DNA of 64,000 nt from NCBI RefSeq assembly GCF_000419445.1, contig NZ_AULK01000001.1, positions 620,001 to 684,000 of the forward strand. Reading direction: 5' to 3'. The notes beneath the pieces were generated by a model, which worked only from the letters and a program-made list of their open reading frames with translations, made no database searches and was not told the DNA's origin. This DNA is from Gryllotalpicola ginsengisoli DSM 22003. Lineage in GTDB: Bacteria; Actinomycetota; Actinomycetes; Actinomycetales; Microbacteriaceae. Below are positions 35,534 through 44,226 of this stretch, piece after piece. The number at the start of each line of letters is the position of its first letter. The first letter of the stretch is position 1. The position numbers and the translations under genes were made by a program.

Positions 35534-37052
35534 AGCTGCCGGCGGGCATGACCCGCTTCGGGATGTCGAGGTTGTTGGCCGGGTCACTGTGGTCCTCGCG
35601 CACGAGCGCGTCGAGGAAGGTGGCGCTCCAGCGCTGCACGTCGTGGGTGAGCACCCGCTTGCGCATGGCGCGCATGCGGCGCATCCGATCTCGCTTCGGC
35701 ATGCGGATCGCGTGCAGCATCGCCCCCTTCAGCCCGTCGATGTCGTGCGGGTTCACCAGCAGCGCCTGGCGCAGCTCGTCGGAGGCGCCCGCGAACTCGG
35801 AGAGCACGAGCACGCCGTCCTGGTCGATGCGGCTGGCCACGTACTCCTTCGCGACGAGGTTCATGCCGTCGCGCAGCGCCGTGACGAGCATGACGTCGGC
35901 GGCGAGGTACAGGGCGACCATCTCCTCGCGCGGGTAGCCCTGGTGCAGGTAGTGGATGGCGGGGTGGCCGAGCTGGGAGAAGTCGCCGTTGATGCGGCTG
36001 ACCGTGATCTCCACCTCGTCGCGCAGCTGGGCGTACGCCTCGACGCGCTCCCGGCTGGGGCTCGCGACCTGCACCAGGCAGACGTCCTCGCTGGTCACGG
36101 TGCCCTCGGCGAGCAGCTCGCCGAACGCCTTCATGCGGTGCCGGATGCCCTTGGTGTAGTCGAGCCGGTCGACGCCGAGCATCACCGTGCCCGGGTTGCC
36201 GAGCTCCTCGCGGATCTCCCGCGCGCGGGCCTGGATGCCCGGGTCGTGCGCGAGCTGCTGGAACATGCTCGCGTCGATCGAGATCGGGAACGGCCGGGCG
36301 AGCACGGTTCTGACCGGATGCCCGCGGCGGCCGACGGCGGTATGGCGCTGGCCGTGCTTCTCGGCCGACTCGTCGATCGGCACCGAGATGAGGTTGCCGC
36401 GCGTCTCGTAGTTGTACAGGCGCCGCACCGCCCGGGCGAAGTTGCCGGCGTCGGCCACGCGCTGGAAGCCGATCACGTCGCTGCCGAGCAGCCCGTCGAC
36501 GATCTGGCGGCGCCAGGGCAGCTGGGAGTAGATGCCGTAGGGCGGGAACGGGATGTGGTTGAAGAACCCGATGATCAGGTCGGGGCGCGCGTCGCGGAGC
36601 ATCTTCGGCACGAGCTGCAGCTGGTAGTCGTGCACCCACACGATCGCGTTCGGGGCGGCCACGGCGAGCGCGGCATCGGCGAAGCGGCGGTTGACGCGCT
36701 GGTAGGCGTCCCACCACTCCCGGTGGTAGCTGGGCGGGGAGATCACGTCGTGGTACAGGGGCCACAGGGTGTCGTTGCTGAAGCCCTCGTAGTACTCCTC
36801 GACCTCCTTGGCCGACAGCGGCACGGGGATCAGGTCGATCCCGTCGGCGACGAAGGGGTCGACCTTCTTGTCGGCCATTCCCGGCCAGCCGATCCACACG
36901 CCGTCGCGGGCGCGCATCACCGGCTCGAGCGCGGCGACGAGGCCGCCCGGCGAGGTGCGCCACACGGCGTCCTCCCCCTCGCCCGAGACGTGGTCGACCG
37001 GCAGGCGGTTCGACACGATCACCAACTCGTACTGCTCGTTCTCTCCGGGAAT
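35523..37052 (-). CDS. otsA: Alpha,alpha-trehalose-phosphate synthase (UDP/ADP/GDP-glucose)
   Basis: A GT20 glycosyltransferase, 509 residues if it starts at ATT 37052, which makes trehalose-6-phosphate from a nucleotide glucose and glucose-6-phosphate. The N-terminal domain has VIVSNRLPVD and VWVHDYQLQLVPKML; the C-terminal domain has LGVDRLDYTKGIRHRM and ALRDGMNLVAKEYVASR, all diagnostic. No ATG or GTG precedes the conserved first strand: the only standard choice is TTG at 37025, directly before VIVSN. A GGAGG (37059-37063) stands 6 nt before an in-frame ATT and gives the extra residues PGENEQYEL, which fit homologues. It overlaps otsB. Confidence 0.93.
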   Translation of the reverse strand: MPGENEQYELVIVSNRLPVDHVSGEGEDAVWRTSPGGLVAALEPVMRARDGVWIGWPGMADKKVDPFVADGIDLIPVPLSAKEVEEYYEGFSNDTLWPLYHDVISPPSYHREWWDAYQRVNRRFADAALAVAAPNAIVWVHDYQLQLVPKMLRDARPDLIIGFFNHIPFPPYGIYSQLPWRRQIVDGLLGSDVIGFQRVADAGNFARAVRRLYNYETRGNLISVPIDESAEKHGQRHTAVGRRGHPVRTVLARPFPISIDASMFQQLAHDPGIQARAREIREELGNPGTVMLGVDRLDYTKGIRHRMKAFGELLAEGTVTSEDVCLVQVASPSRERVEAYAQLRDEVEITVSRINGDFSQLGHPAIHYLHQGYPREEMVALYLAADVMLVTALRDGMNLVAKEYVASRIDQDGVLVLSEFAGASDELRQALLVNPHDIDGLKGAMLHAIRMPKRDRMRRMRAMRKRVLTHDVQRWSATFLDALVREDHSDPANNLDIPKRVMPAGSYGE

Positions 37053-37082
37053 GAGACACCTCCGTACCGTCTTCGCAGGCTA
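37050..37082 (-). promoter_or_regulatory. otsA promoter, Shine-Dalgarno and ATT start region
   Basis: TAGCCT (37077-37082) would place the transcript start near 37070. GGAGG (37059-37063) lies about 7 nt later, and an in-frame ATT follows after 6 nt (37050-37052). The spacing is ideal for initiation at ATT. Confidence 0.6.
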
Positions 37083-37145
37083 TCAGCAGGCCGCGAGGGT
37101 GCCCCAGCCGGTCCGCCGCGGCCCGGCCGGGGTTACCGTGGGGTC

Positions 37146-37346
37146 ATGAGCGTTCGCAAGTACGTGCTGAGCCCTCGGCTGGTCGGGTCCGCGCTCGCGG
37201 TGGTGCCCGTCATCAAAGCCACCCGCCGTCCGCCGCTCGGCCAGCGCAACTGGGTGCTCTGGCTCGCGTGGGCCGGCGGCCTCGCCCTCGCCGTCGCGAC
37301 GGTCCGCGAGGAGTCCGCGCGGCGTGTCGGGCAGAGCAATCCCTGA
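37146..37346 (+). CDS. Small membrane protein
   Basis: A 66-residue protein with one or two hydrophobic segments (LVGSALAVVPVIKA; NWVLWLAWAGGLALAVATV), a basic middle (TRRPPLGQR) and a basic tail. The family is unknown. ATG at 37146 lies 6 nt after TACCGT (37134-37139), so it is leaderless-like and divergent from otsA. No function can be assigned. Confidence 0.65.
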   Translation: MSVRKYVLSPRLVGSALAVVPVIKATRRPPLGQRNWVLWLAWAGGLALAVATVREESARRVGQSNP

Positions 37347-37366
37347 CCGCTTGCGAAAATCGGGGC

Positions 37367-37795
37367 ATGTTCGGTCGTAGGAAGCATGCCGCCCCGGTGG
37401 TCGCGGCGCCGACGGTGCCGCAGCTCACCGATGAGGTGATCTTCGCGGCCGTGCACGCGCGGGTCGACGCCATGTTCGGAAGCGACGGCGACTGGACGGT
37501 GGTCCCCCGCAGCGGCGAGCAGGCCGACCGGCTCTTCCACGACGTGTTCGTGCACTCCCTCGCCTCGGCCGTGACCTCGGGGGTCGCCGCCGCGCGCGAG
37601 GCGCTGCACACCGAGGAGGGTGCCCGCGCCGCACTGCGCGTGCCGAAGGCCTCGCCCAGGCCGGCGCCCGAGGCATCCGATGACGAACCGGCCGCCCTGC
37701 GCTGGGAGCCGGCGCCGATCACCCGCTGGGCCGACCTGAAGCGACCCGTGACCGGCCCGGTCGCGATCGCCGACGGCGACGACAAAGCCGCGTGA
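37367..37795 (+). CDS. Hypothetical cytoplasmic protein
   Basis: A 142-residue protein that starts FGRRKHAAPVVAAPTVPQLTDEVIF, with a predicted helical core HARVDAMFGSDGDWTVVPRSG and a Pro/Asp-rich C-terminus. No signal peptide or membrane segment is seen, and I do not recognise a family. The ATG at 37367 is preceded by GAAAAT, 6 nt away, matching the leaderless spacing but not the TANNNT consensus. It sits between the small membrane protein and the GH15 gene on the same strand. Confidence 0.65.
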   Translation: MFGRRKHAAPVVAAPTVPQLTDEVIFAAVHARVDAMFGSDGDWTVVPRSGEQADRLFHDVFVHSLASAVTSGVAAAREALHTEEGARAALRVPKASPRPAPEASDDEPAALRWEPAPITRWADLKRPVTGPVAIADGDDKAA

Positions 37796-37809
37796 TCTAG
37801 TCTCGCGCC

Positions 37810-39594
37810 ATGCCCCTGGCGATCGAGGACTATGCCCTGGTTGGCGACTGCTTCAGCGGCGCCCTGGTGGGACGCGACGGAAGCATCGACTGGCTCTGTC
37901 TGCCCCGCTTCGACTCCCCCAGCGTGTTCTCCGCGCTGCTCGGCAGCGAGGAGAACGGGCGCTGGCTGCTGGCGCCGACGTCGACGGATGCCTCCAGCGA
38001 GCGCCGCTACGACGGCGCCGGTTTCACCCTGGTGACGCACTGGACGACCCCGACCGGCGAGGTCGAGGTGATCGACTGCATGCCCGTCGGCGACCACCGC
38101 GCCGAGTTCGTGCGGCGGGTGCGGGGCCTGACCGGCAGCGTCGAGCTGCACCAGGAGCTGCGCCTGCGCTTCGACTACGGCGCCACCGTGCCGTGGATGT
38201 CGCAGAACCGCGAGGCGGACCCGCCGGAGCTCGTGGCCGTCGCCGGACCCAACGCGGTCATCGTGCGCGGGCCGGCGCTGACCGGCTCGGACCGCCGGCA
38301 CTCCGGGGTGTTCACCGTGGCCGCGGGCGAGACGGTCGACATCTCGCTGGTCTGGTACCCCTCGCACCGCGAGCCGCCGCCCGCCGTCGACGTCGACGCG
38401 CAGCTCGAGCGCACCCGCGACTGGTGGCGGGAGTGGCTCGGCCACTACCGCAACCCGGTGGAGAGCCGCTTCGAGCCGATCGTGCAGCGCTCGCTGCTCG
38501 TGCTGCGGGCCCTCACCCACGAGCACACGGGCGGCATCACGGCCGCCGCGACCACCTCGCTGCCCGAGCAGTTCGGGGGCCCGCGCAACTGGGATTACCG
38601 CTTCGTCTGGCTGCGGGACGCGTCGCTGACGATCGACGTGCTCACCCGGCACGGCTTCGAGGACGAGGTCGAGCGGTGGCGGCAGTGGCTGCTGCGGGCG
38701 GTCGCCGGCGATCCGGCCGACGTGCAGATCATGTACGGGCTCGGCGGCGAGCGGTATCTGCCCGAGCGGGAGCTGCCGCACCTGCCCGGCTACCAGGGGG
38801 CGCGGCCGGTGCGGGTCGGCAACGCGGCCAGCGAGCAGTTCCAGGCCGACGTCATCGGCGAGGTGCTGCTCGCCCTCGACTCGGCCCGGCAGGCGGGCAC
38901 CGAGGAGTCCGAGGTGTCCTGGGGGCTGCAGCGGGCGCTGCTGGCGCACCTCGAGAAGGTGTGGGATCGGCCCGACGAGGGCATCTGGGAGATCCGCGGC
39001 ACGCCGCGCGAGTTCACCCACTCGCGCGCGATGTGCTGGGCGGCGTTCGACCGCGGCGTGCGCGCCGTCGAGCGGTACGGGCTGAAGGGCCCGGCGCAGC
39101 GGTGGCGCGAGCTGCGCGACCGCATCCGCGCCGAGATCGACGCGCGCCACGTCGACCCCTCCGACGGAGCCTTCGTGCAGTACGCCGGGGCATCGCACGT
39201 GGACGCCGCGCTGCTGCAACTGCCGCAGATCGGGTTCTGCGAACCCGACGACCCGCGGATGCTCGCGACCGTCGCCCGCATCGAGCGCGAACTGCTGCAT
39301 GACGGGCTGGTGCACCGCTACGTCACCGAGACCGGGGTGGACGGCCTGCCGCCGGGCGAGAACCCGTTCCTCGCGTGCTCGTTCTGGCTCGCCGAGCAGT
39401 ACGCGCGCTCCGGCCGACGCGACGACGCCGAGCGGATGCTCGACCGGCTGGTCGCCCTCGCCAACGACGTCGGCATGCTCTCCGAGGAGTACGCCCCGGC
39501 CGAGCGGCGCCAGGCGGGCAACACCCCGCAGGCGCTGTCGCACCTCGCGCTGGTGCGCGCGGTGAACGCGCTCGCCGACGGGGTCACCCGATAG
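37810..39594 (+). CDS. Glycoside hydrolase family 15 protein, probable trehalase
   Basis: A 594-residue GH15 enzyme. The N-terminal beta-sandwich begins IEDYALVGDCFSGALVGRDGSIDWLCLPRFDSP, the hallmark of actinobacterial GH15 proteins that include mycobacterial trehalase. The (alpha/alpha)6 barrel has RNWDYRFVWLRDASLT, the candidate acid Glu394 in GIWEIRGTPREFTHS and the candidate base Glu559 or Glu560 in LSEEYAPAERRQAGNTPQA. There is no signal peptide. Its closeness to otsA/otsB favours trehalase over glucoamylase. ATG follows TAGTCT (37798-37803) by 6 nt. Specificity is inferred. Confidence 0.88.
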   Translation: MPLAIEDYALVGDCFSGALVGRDGSIDWLCLPRFDSPSVFSALLGSEENGRWLLAPTSTDASSERRYDGAGFTLVTHWTTPTGEVEVIDCMPVGDHRAEFVRRVRGLTGSVELHQELRLRFDYGATVPWMSQNREADPPELVAVAGPNAVIVRGPALTGSDRRHSGVFTVAAGETVDISLVWYPSHREPPPAVDVDAQLERTRDWWREWLGHYRNPVESRFEPIVQRSLLVLRALTHEHTGGITAAATTSLPEQFGGPRNWDYRFVWLRDASLTIDVLTRHGFEDEVERWRQWLLRAVAGDPADVQIMYGLGGERYLPERELPHLPGYQGARPVRVGNAASEQFQADVIGEVLLALDSARQAGTEESEVSWGLQRALLAHLEKVWDRPDEGIWEIRGTPREFTHSRAMCWAAFDRGVRAVERYGLKGPAQRWRELRDRIRAEIDARHVDPSDGAFVQYAGASHVDAALLQLPQIGFCEPDDPRMLATVARIERELLHDGLVHRYVTETGVDGLPPGENPFLACSFWLAEQYARSGRRDDAERMLDRLVALANDVGMLSEEYAPAERRQAGNTPQALSHLALVRAVNALADGVTR

Positions 39595-39603
39595 GATCTC
39601 GAC

Positions 39604-40032
39604 GTGACCGAACACGCGATCCCGGCCGTCACCCACGAAGACGGCGAGCAGAACAGCCCCCTCATCCGCTTCTTCGCCGCCCGCATCCCCGCGGCGCTCG
39701 GTGCGCTGATCGTCACCGTCCTGGTCATCCTGCTGTTCCTCGTGTGGGCGTGGAGCCTCGTGGCCACCTGGTCCAGCCACCCCGGCTGGGGTCTGCCGCT
39801 GTTCCAGGTCACCGTGGCCGCCCTGCTCGTCGGCACCGTGGCCGTGTTCACCCGCCGCACCTTCGCCTGGGTGTTGCCCCTGATCGCCGCCGCGCTGTGG
39901 GTGCTGTTCTCCGATCTGCCGCTCGTGCCCATCGCGCAGGTCATCCTGCAGGCGGTCACCGTCACGCTGATGGCGTGGACCAGCGTCGTGGCTCTCACCG
40001 CCGCCGCATACGCGGAGAAGCCGCGCTTCTAG
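39604..40032 (+). CDS. Small multi-spanning membrane protein
   Basis: A 142-residue protein with four predicted helices (IPAALGALIVTVLVILLFLVW, LFQVTVAALLVGTVAVF, VLPLIAAALWVLF, VILQAVTVTLMAWTSVVA) and a short polar N-terminus. I do not recognise a family. The start is GTG at 39604, 6 nt after TAGGAT (39592-39597), a hexamer that includes the stop codon of the GH15 gene. The promoter is thus embedded in the upstream gene's end. Confidence 0.75.
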   Translation: MTEHAIPAVTHEDGEQNSPLIRFFAARIPAALGALIVTVLVILLFLVWAWSLVATWSSHPGWGLPLFQVTVAALLVGTVAVFTRRTFAWVLPLIAAALWVLFSDLPLVPIAQVILQAVTVTLMAWTSVVALTAAAYAEKPRF

Positions 40033-40152
40033 GGCATTCCTGGCGGCCGCCGCCGCATCTGTCAACCCCCTTCCGAGGCATCCGTCGCCGCTCGTAGCGT
40101 CGATGACGCGTGATCGACCGATCAACGCGGGAACGCGAGAGGAGGACGCGAC

Positions 40153-40347
40153 ATGTCGATGTCCGACAAGATCAAGCACGCGGCCGAAGAGGCCCAGGGC
40201 AAGGGCAAGGAGACGGCCGGCAAGGTCACCGACGACGAGAAGCTCGAGAACGAGGGCCGCGCCGACCAGCTCAAGGCCAACCTGAAGCAGGCCGGCGACT
40301 CGGTGAAGGAGGCGTTCGACAAGGGCACCGGCTCGGACGACCGCTGA
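40153..40347 (+). CDS. CsbD-family stress protein
   Basis: A 64-residue, highly charged protein of the CsbD/YjbJ family: KIKHAAEEAQGKGKETAGKV, then an Asp/Glu/Lys-rich helix and DSVKEAFDKGTG. Family members are induced by general stress (sigma-B in Bacillus); the molecular role is unknown. It has a strong Shine-Dalgarno (GAGGAGG) 8 nt before the ATG, unlike its leaderless neighbours, so it has a separate 5' leader. Confidence 0.88.
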   Translation: MSMSDKIKHAAEEAQGKGKETAGKVTDDEKLENEGRADQLKANLKQAGDSVKEAFDKGTGSDDR

Positions 40348-40382
40348 GCGGCCCGCCGCCCGCGTCGCCATAGACTCGCGCT

Positions 40383-42092
40383 ATGACGACGACGCTGTCA
40401 CCCGAGACACAGCACCTCGCCGCGAACGGCACCGGCTACGACATCAGCCAGCTGCGCGGCGTCTTCGAACACCACTTCACCTGGGCGACCGCTTTCGAGC
40501 GCAACACCCACCGATACGCGAACCGTCCGGCGCTCTCGGACCCCGAGACGGGCCGCTCGTGGACCTACGCCGAACTCGGCAGGGTCGCGGGGCGGCTCGT
40601 CGAGGGGCTCCGGAGCGCCGGCGTCGGTGTGGGCGACTTCGTCGCCTACCAGCTGACCAACCGGCCCGAGTTCGCGTTCCTCTACGCGGCCACGCAGGGG
40701 CTGCGGGCGGTCGGTTCGCCGATGAACTTCCGCCTCTCCCCCGGTGAGACCGCGTTCATCCTCGACCGCACCGAGCCGCTCGTGTACGTCTACGAGCGCG
40801 AGTCGGCGCAGGAGACCGCGAAGGCCCTCGAGCTCGCCGAGCACCGGCCCGCCGTCATCGCCGGCGTCGGCACCGGCGAGCTGCTGCCCGGCACCATCCC
40901 CTTCGAAGAGCTGCTCGCGGCCGACGCACCGCCGTTCACCGCCCCCGCGGACGGCAGCGTCTGGGACGAGACCACACGGCTGTACACGAGCGGCACCACC
41001 GGCATGCCGAAGGCCGTGCCGCTGACCGGGCTCAACGAGACGCTGTCGGCGCACGACGTGATCATGGCGTTCCCGCTCGGCGCCACCGACAAGACCATGA
41101 ACATGTCGCCGTGGTTCCACCGCGGCGGCCTGTACTGCGCCGGACCCAACCCCGCGTTCTTCGTCGGAGCGGAGGTGGTCTGCCTGCGCCGCTTCGACGA
41201 GGCCGTCGTGCTGGACGCGGTGCAGAACTCGAAGCTCACCTACGTGATCGGCGCACCCACCAACCTGGAGCGGCTCGCCGACGAGCAGGAGGCGCGCCCG
41301 CGCGACATCTCCTCGCTGCGCGGCATCGTCACCATGGGGGCGCCGCTCGAGAAGGCCGCCGCCATCCGCTACCAGCGCACCCTCAACCCGCGGCTGATGA
41401 ACGGCTACGGCACGACCGAGGCGTTCTGGAACACCTTCCTGCGCCCCGAGGACCTGCCGCAGCACGCGGGCAGCGCCGGCCGCGCCTGCATCGACGACGA
41501 CGTCGCCGTCGTGAACGTGTACGAGGACCGCTTCGCCGAGCCGTCCGACACCGTGCCCAAGGACGGCAAGACTGTCGGTGAGGTGATCATGCGCACGGTG
41601 AAGGCCGGCTATGCCTACACGGACGCCGAGCGCACCGCCGAGAAGTTCCGCGACGGGTGGATGTACCCCGGCGATCTCGCCACCTGGGACGAGAACGAGA
41701 TCGTGACCATCGTCGGGCGCAAGGACGACATGCTCATCTCCGGCGGCGAGAACGTGCACCCCGTGCAGGTGGAGGAGGCCCTCGCCGAGCATCCGGGAGT
41801 CGCCGACTCGATCGTGACGGGCCTGGCGGACGAGGAGTGGGGCGAGCTGGTGGTCGCGTATGTGCGCCGCAAGCCCGGCCAGCTCGAGGATCCGCAGGCC
41901 GCGGCCGACGACCTCGACGCGCACTGCCGGGCGCATCCGGGGCTCGCCGACTTCAAGCGGCCGCGGCGCTACGCGTTCGTCGACGAGCTGCCGTACACCG
42001 CGACCGGCAAGAAGCAGCATTTCATCCTGAAGAAGCAGACCGAGACGGATGCCGCCGAGGGGCGGTTCCTCACGCCCCGCAAGCGGGGCTGA
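40383..42092 (+). CDS. AMP-dependent synthetase/acyl-CoA ligase
   Basis: A 569-residue ANL-superfamily enzyme that activates a carboxylate through an acyl-AMP to a CoA thioester. The P-loop is LYTSGTTGMPKAVPL, with NGYGTTEAFW (A5), GWMYPGDLATWDENEI (A7), GRKDDMLISGGENVHP (A8) and the C-terminal catalytic Lys in YTATGKKQHF (A10). Chain-length preference cannot be told. ATG follows TAGACT (40371-40376) by 6 nt. A tandem array of 37-bp repeats follows the stop codon directly. Confidence 0.92.
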   Translation: MTTTLSPETQHLAANGTGYDISQLRGVFEHHFTWATAFERNTHRYANRPALSDPETGRSWTYAELGRVAGRLVEGLRSAGVGVGDFVAYQLTNRPEFAFLYAATQGLRAVGSPMNFRLSPGETAFILDRTEPLVYVYERESAQETAKALELAEHRPAVIAGVGTGELLPGTIPFEELLAADAPPFTAPADGSVWDETTRLYTSGTTGMPKAVPLTGLNETLSAHDVIMAFPLGATDKTMNMSPWFHRGGLYCAGPNPAFFVGAEVVCLRRFDEAVVLDAVQNSKLTYVIGAPTNLERLADEQEARPRDISSLRGIVTMGAPLEKAAAIRYQRTLNPRLMNGYGTTEAFWNTFLRPEDLPQHAGSAGRACIDDDVAVVNVYEDRFAEPSDTVPKDGKTVGEVIMRTVKAGYAYTDAERTAEKFRDGWMYPGDLATWDENEIVTIVGRKDDMLISGGENVHPVQVEEALAEHPGVADSIVTGLADEEWGELVVAYVRRKPGQLEDPQAAADDLDAHCRAHPGLADFKRPRRYAFVDELPYTATGKKQHFILKKQTETDAAEGRFLTPRKRG

Positions 42093-42200
42093 CCCTTCGA
42101 GACGCGCCTGCGGCGCTCCTCAGGGACCACCCTTCGAGACGCGCCTCCGGCGCTCCTCAGGGACCACCCTTCGAGACGCGCCTCCGGCGCTCCTCAGGGA
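42092..42200. repeat. Palindromic repeat family B: three tandem copies, 37-bp period
   Basis: Copies begin at 42092, 42129 and 42166. Each has CTTCGAGACGCGCCTCCGGC as its left part and folds as GCGCC-TCC-GGCGC inside GAG/CTC. The array lies between two convergent genes and may serve as a bidirectional terminator. Confidence 0.9.
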
Positions 42201-42206
42201 ACGGGG

Positions 42207-43367
42207 TCAGACGACCTCGGGGCGCTTCTGGGCGGCGGGGTGGGCCGGCTCGTGCTCGCCGTTCCAGACGCTGATGATGCCCCACGCGGTCGCGGCGATC
42301 GGCACGGCGAGCACCGCGCCGACGATGCCGCCGATGATCGACCCGGCCGCCAGGGCGAGCAGGATGATCAGCGGGTGCAGCTTGAGCGAGTGGCCCATGA
42401 TCTGCGGCTGCAGCAGGTGGCTCTCCAGCTGGTTCACGAACACGACGATGGCGATCACGATCAGCGCCGCGAGCGGCCCGTTGGCGACCAGCGCCACGAG
42501 GGCGGCCAGCACGCCGGCGACGGTGGCGCCGACGATCGGGATGAACGCGGTGATGAAGACGATGACCGATAGCGGCAGCGCCAGCGGCACGCCGACGATC
42601 GCGAGCCCGATGCCGATGCCCACCGCATCCGCTGCCGCCACGGTCGCCGTGCCGCGCACGTAGCCGCCGAGCACCGACACGGTCTTGTCGCCGACCCGGC
42701 GCGCCCGCTCGTAGTTCTCGCCCTCGAAGGGGCGCAGCAGGAACTCCCAGATCTTGGGGCCGTCCTTCATGAAGAAGAACAGCGTCACGATGGTGAGGAA
42801 CAGCCCGGTGACGCCCTCGGCCGCCGCCCCCACCCCGGCGAGGGCGCCGCGGCCGAACTGGGCGCTGGTGAGGAAGTCCAGGAGCGACTGCTGCAGGTCC
42901 TTCAGGTTCTGCTGCGTGACCAGGTTGCCGGGCAGGTGGTTCAGGTAGGTCTGCAGAGCGCCGATGCCGTCGGTGGCCGAGGAGACCAGGTCGTCCCACT
43001 GGCTGCGCACGGCCCACACGATGAGGGTGGTCAGCCCGCCGATGATGACGAGGACCGAGAGCAGCGCGATCCAGGTCGCGAGCATCGACGGCATGCCGTG
43101 CCGGCGCATCCAGTGCAGCAGCGGGTGGATCGCGCACGAGAGGATCAGCGCGAGGGTGACGGGGATGAAGACCAGGCTGACCTGGGTGACCACGAAGACG
43201 AGGGCCGAGGCGACGACGAGCACGGCGATGATCTGCACGCACCGGGTCGCGATCCGGCCGAAGCCGTCACCCCACTGCGCCGCGGCCCGCTCCCCTGCGG
43301 CTCGCAGCAGCGCGCTGTTCGACTCGGGCTGCCCGGCGACCTGGGCTCTCCTGCGCATCAGTGCCAT
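42207..43367 (-). CDS. AI-2E family transporter (PerM/YdiK type)
   Basis: A 386-residue membrane protein with seven to eight helices. Paired N-terminal helices (VQIIAVLVVASALVFVV; LVFIPVTLALILSCAIHPLL), a long helical periplasmic region with the EFLLRPFEGENYERARRVG segment, and a typical C-terminal group with FIPIVGATVAGVLAALVAL and HPLIILLALAAGSIIGGIVG are seen. Some members export AI-2 or act as Na/H antiporters; the substrate here is unknown. ATG at 43367 follows TACTCT (43375-43380) by 7 nt. Confidence 0.88.
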   Translation of the reverse strand: MALMRRRAQVAGQPESNSALLRAAGERAAAQWGDGFGRIATRCVQIIAVLVVASALVFVVTQVSLVFIPVTLALILSCAIHPLLHWMRRHGMPSMLATWIALLSVLVIIGGLTTLIVWAVRSQWDDLVSSATDGIGALQTYLNHLPGNLVTQQNLKDLQQSLLDFLTSAQFGRGALAGVGAAAEGVTGLFLTIVTLFFFMKDGPKIWEFLLRPFEGENYERARRVGDKTVSVLGGYVRGTATVAAADAVGIGIGLAIVGVPLALPLSVIVFITAFIPIVGATVAGVLAALVALVANGPLAALIVIAIVVFVNQLESHLLQPQIMGHSLKLHPLIILLALAAGSIIGGIVGAVLAVPIAATAWGIISVWNGEHEPAHPAAQKRPEVV

Positions 43368-43400
43368 GCGCAAGAGAGTACCCAGCTCGCCGGGTGCCGG

Positions 43401-44165
43401 TCAGGAGGCCGCGTGCGGATCGGTGGAGTTGAGCGTCTGCACGACCTGGTCGTAGTCGCCGCGCACCTCACCGAAGCGCAGGAACTTGACTCGCTCGACG
43501 AGGATCTCGTGCGCGTCGGGCTGCGTCTCGATGAGGTGCATCACCTCGTCGACGAACGCGTCCAGCGGCACGGCAACGGGGCTGCGGGACTGGCCGGGCA
43601 GCAGCTCGGTGGCGACGGCCGGCGGCACCAGCTCCATCACCTTCACGCTCGTGTCGGCGAGCTGCAGGCGGACCGACTCGCTGAGCATGTGGATCGCCGC
43701 CTTGGTCGCGTTGTAGCTCGGCGTGACGCGCAGCGGCGCGTGCGCGAGACCCGAGGACACCGTGACGATGGTCGCGTCGGGCTGCCCCTGCAGCTGCTCG
43801 ATGAACGCCGCGATGAGGCGGATCGGCCCGAGCAGGTTGGTCGTGACGACCTGCTCGGCGTCGTCGAGGAACCCGTCAGGGCGGTGCCAGTCCTCGATGC
43901 GCATGATGCCGGCCATGGCGACGAGCACATTGAGCGACGGATGCTTCGCGATCACCTCCGCGGAGGCGGAGGCGATGCTGGCGGCATCCGTCGTGTCGAT
44001 GCGCACCGTGTCGAAGCCGTGCTCGCGTGCGAGCTGCTCGAGCACCTCGGTGCGGCGCCCGCCGACGATGACCGTGTTGCCCTTGTCTTTCAGACGCAGC
44101 GCGAGGGCGAGGCCGATGCCGCTCGTCGCGCCGGGGATGAAGATGGTGTTTCCGCTGATCTGCAT
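43401..44165 (-). CDS. Short-chain dehydrogenase/reductase (DltE-like)
   Basis: A 254-residue SDR with a Rossmann fold. The cofactor motif is IFIPGATSGIGLALALRL; GGRRTEV suggests NADPH preference; the NAG position is LVAMAGIM; the catalytic Ser is in VTVSSGLAHAP; and Tyr-Lys is in SYNATKAA. The overall pattern resembles DltE-type SDRs. ATG at 44165 is preferred over an upstream start. It is divergent from the methyltransferase gene; the 61-nt gap holds its promoter. The substrate is unknown. Confidence 0.88.
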   Translation of the reverse strand: MQISGNTIFIPGATSGIGLALALRLKDKGNTVIVGGRRTEVLEQLAREHGFDTVRIDTTDAASIASASAEVIAKHPSLNVLVAMAGIMRIEDWHRPDGFLDDAEQVVTTNLLGPIRLIAAFIEQLQGQPDATIVTVSSGLAHAPLRVTPSYNATKAAIHMLSESVRLQLADTSVKVMELVPPAVATELLPGQSRSPVAVPLDAFVDEVMHLIETQPDAHEILVERVKFLRFGEVRGDYDQVVQTLNSTDPHAAS

Positions 44166-44226
44166 GACTCCAGGGTGCACCGATGGCGTTCTCCGGCGCG
44201 CCCTGGCGATGTTCTATAGTGCAGCC

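Noticed and set aside
42092-42200. CRISPR array
   Set aside because: Three units repeat with no unique spacers; the whole 37-bp unit is repeated, and no cas genes are present.
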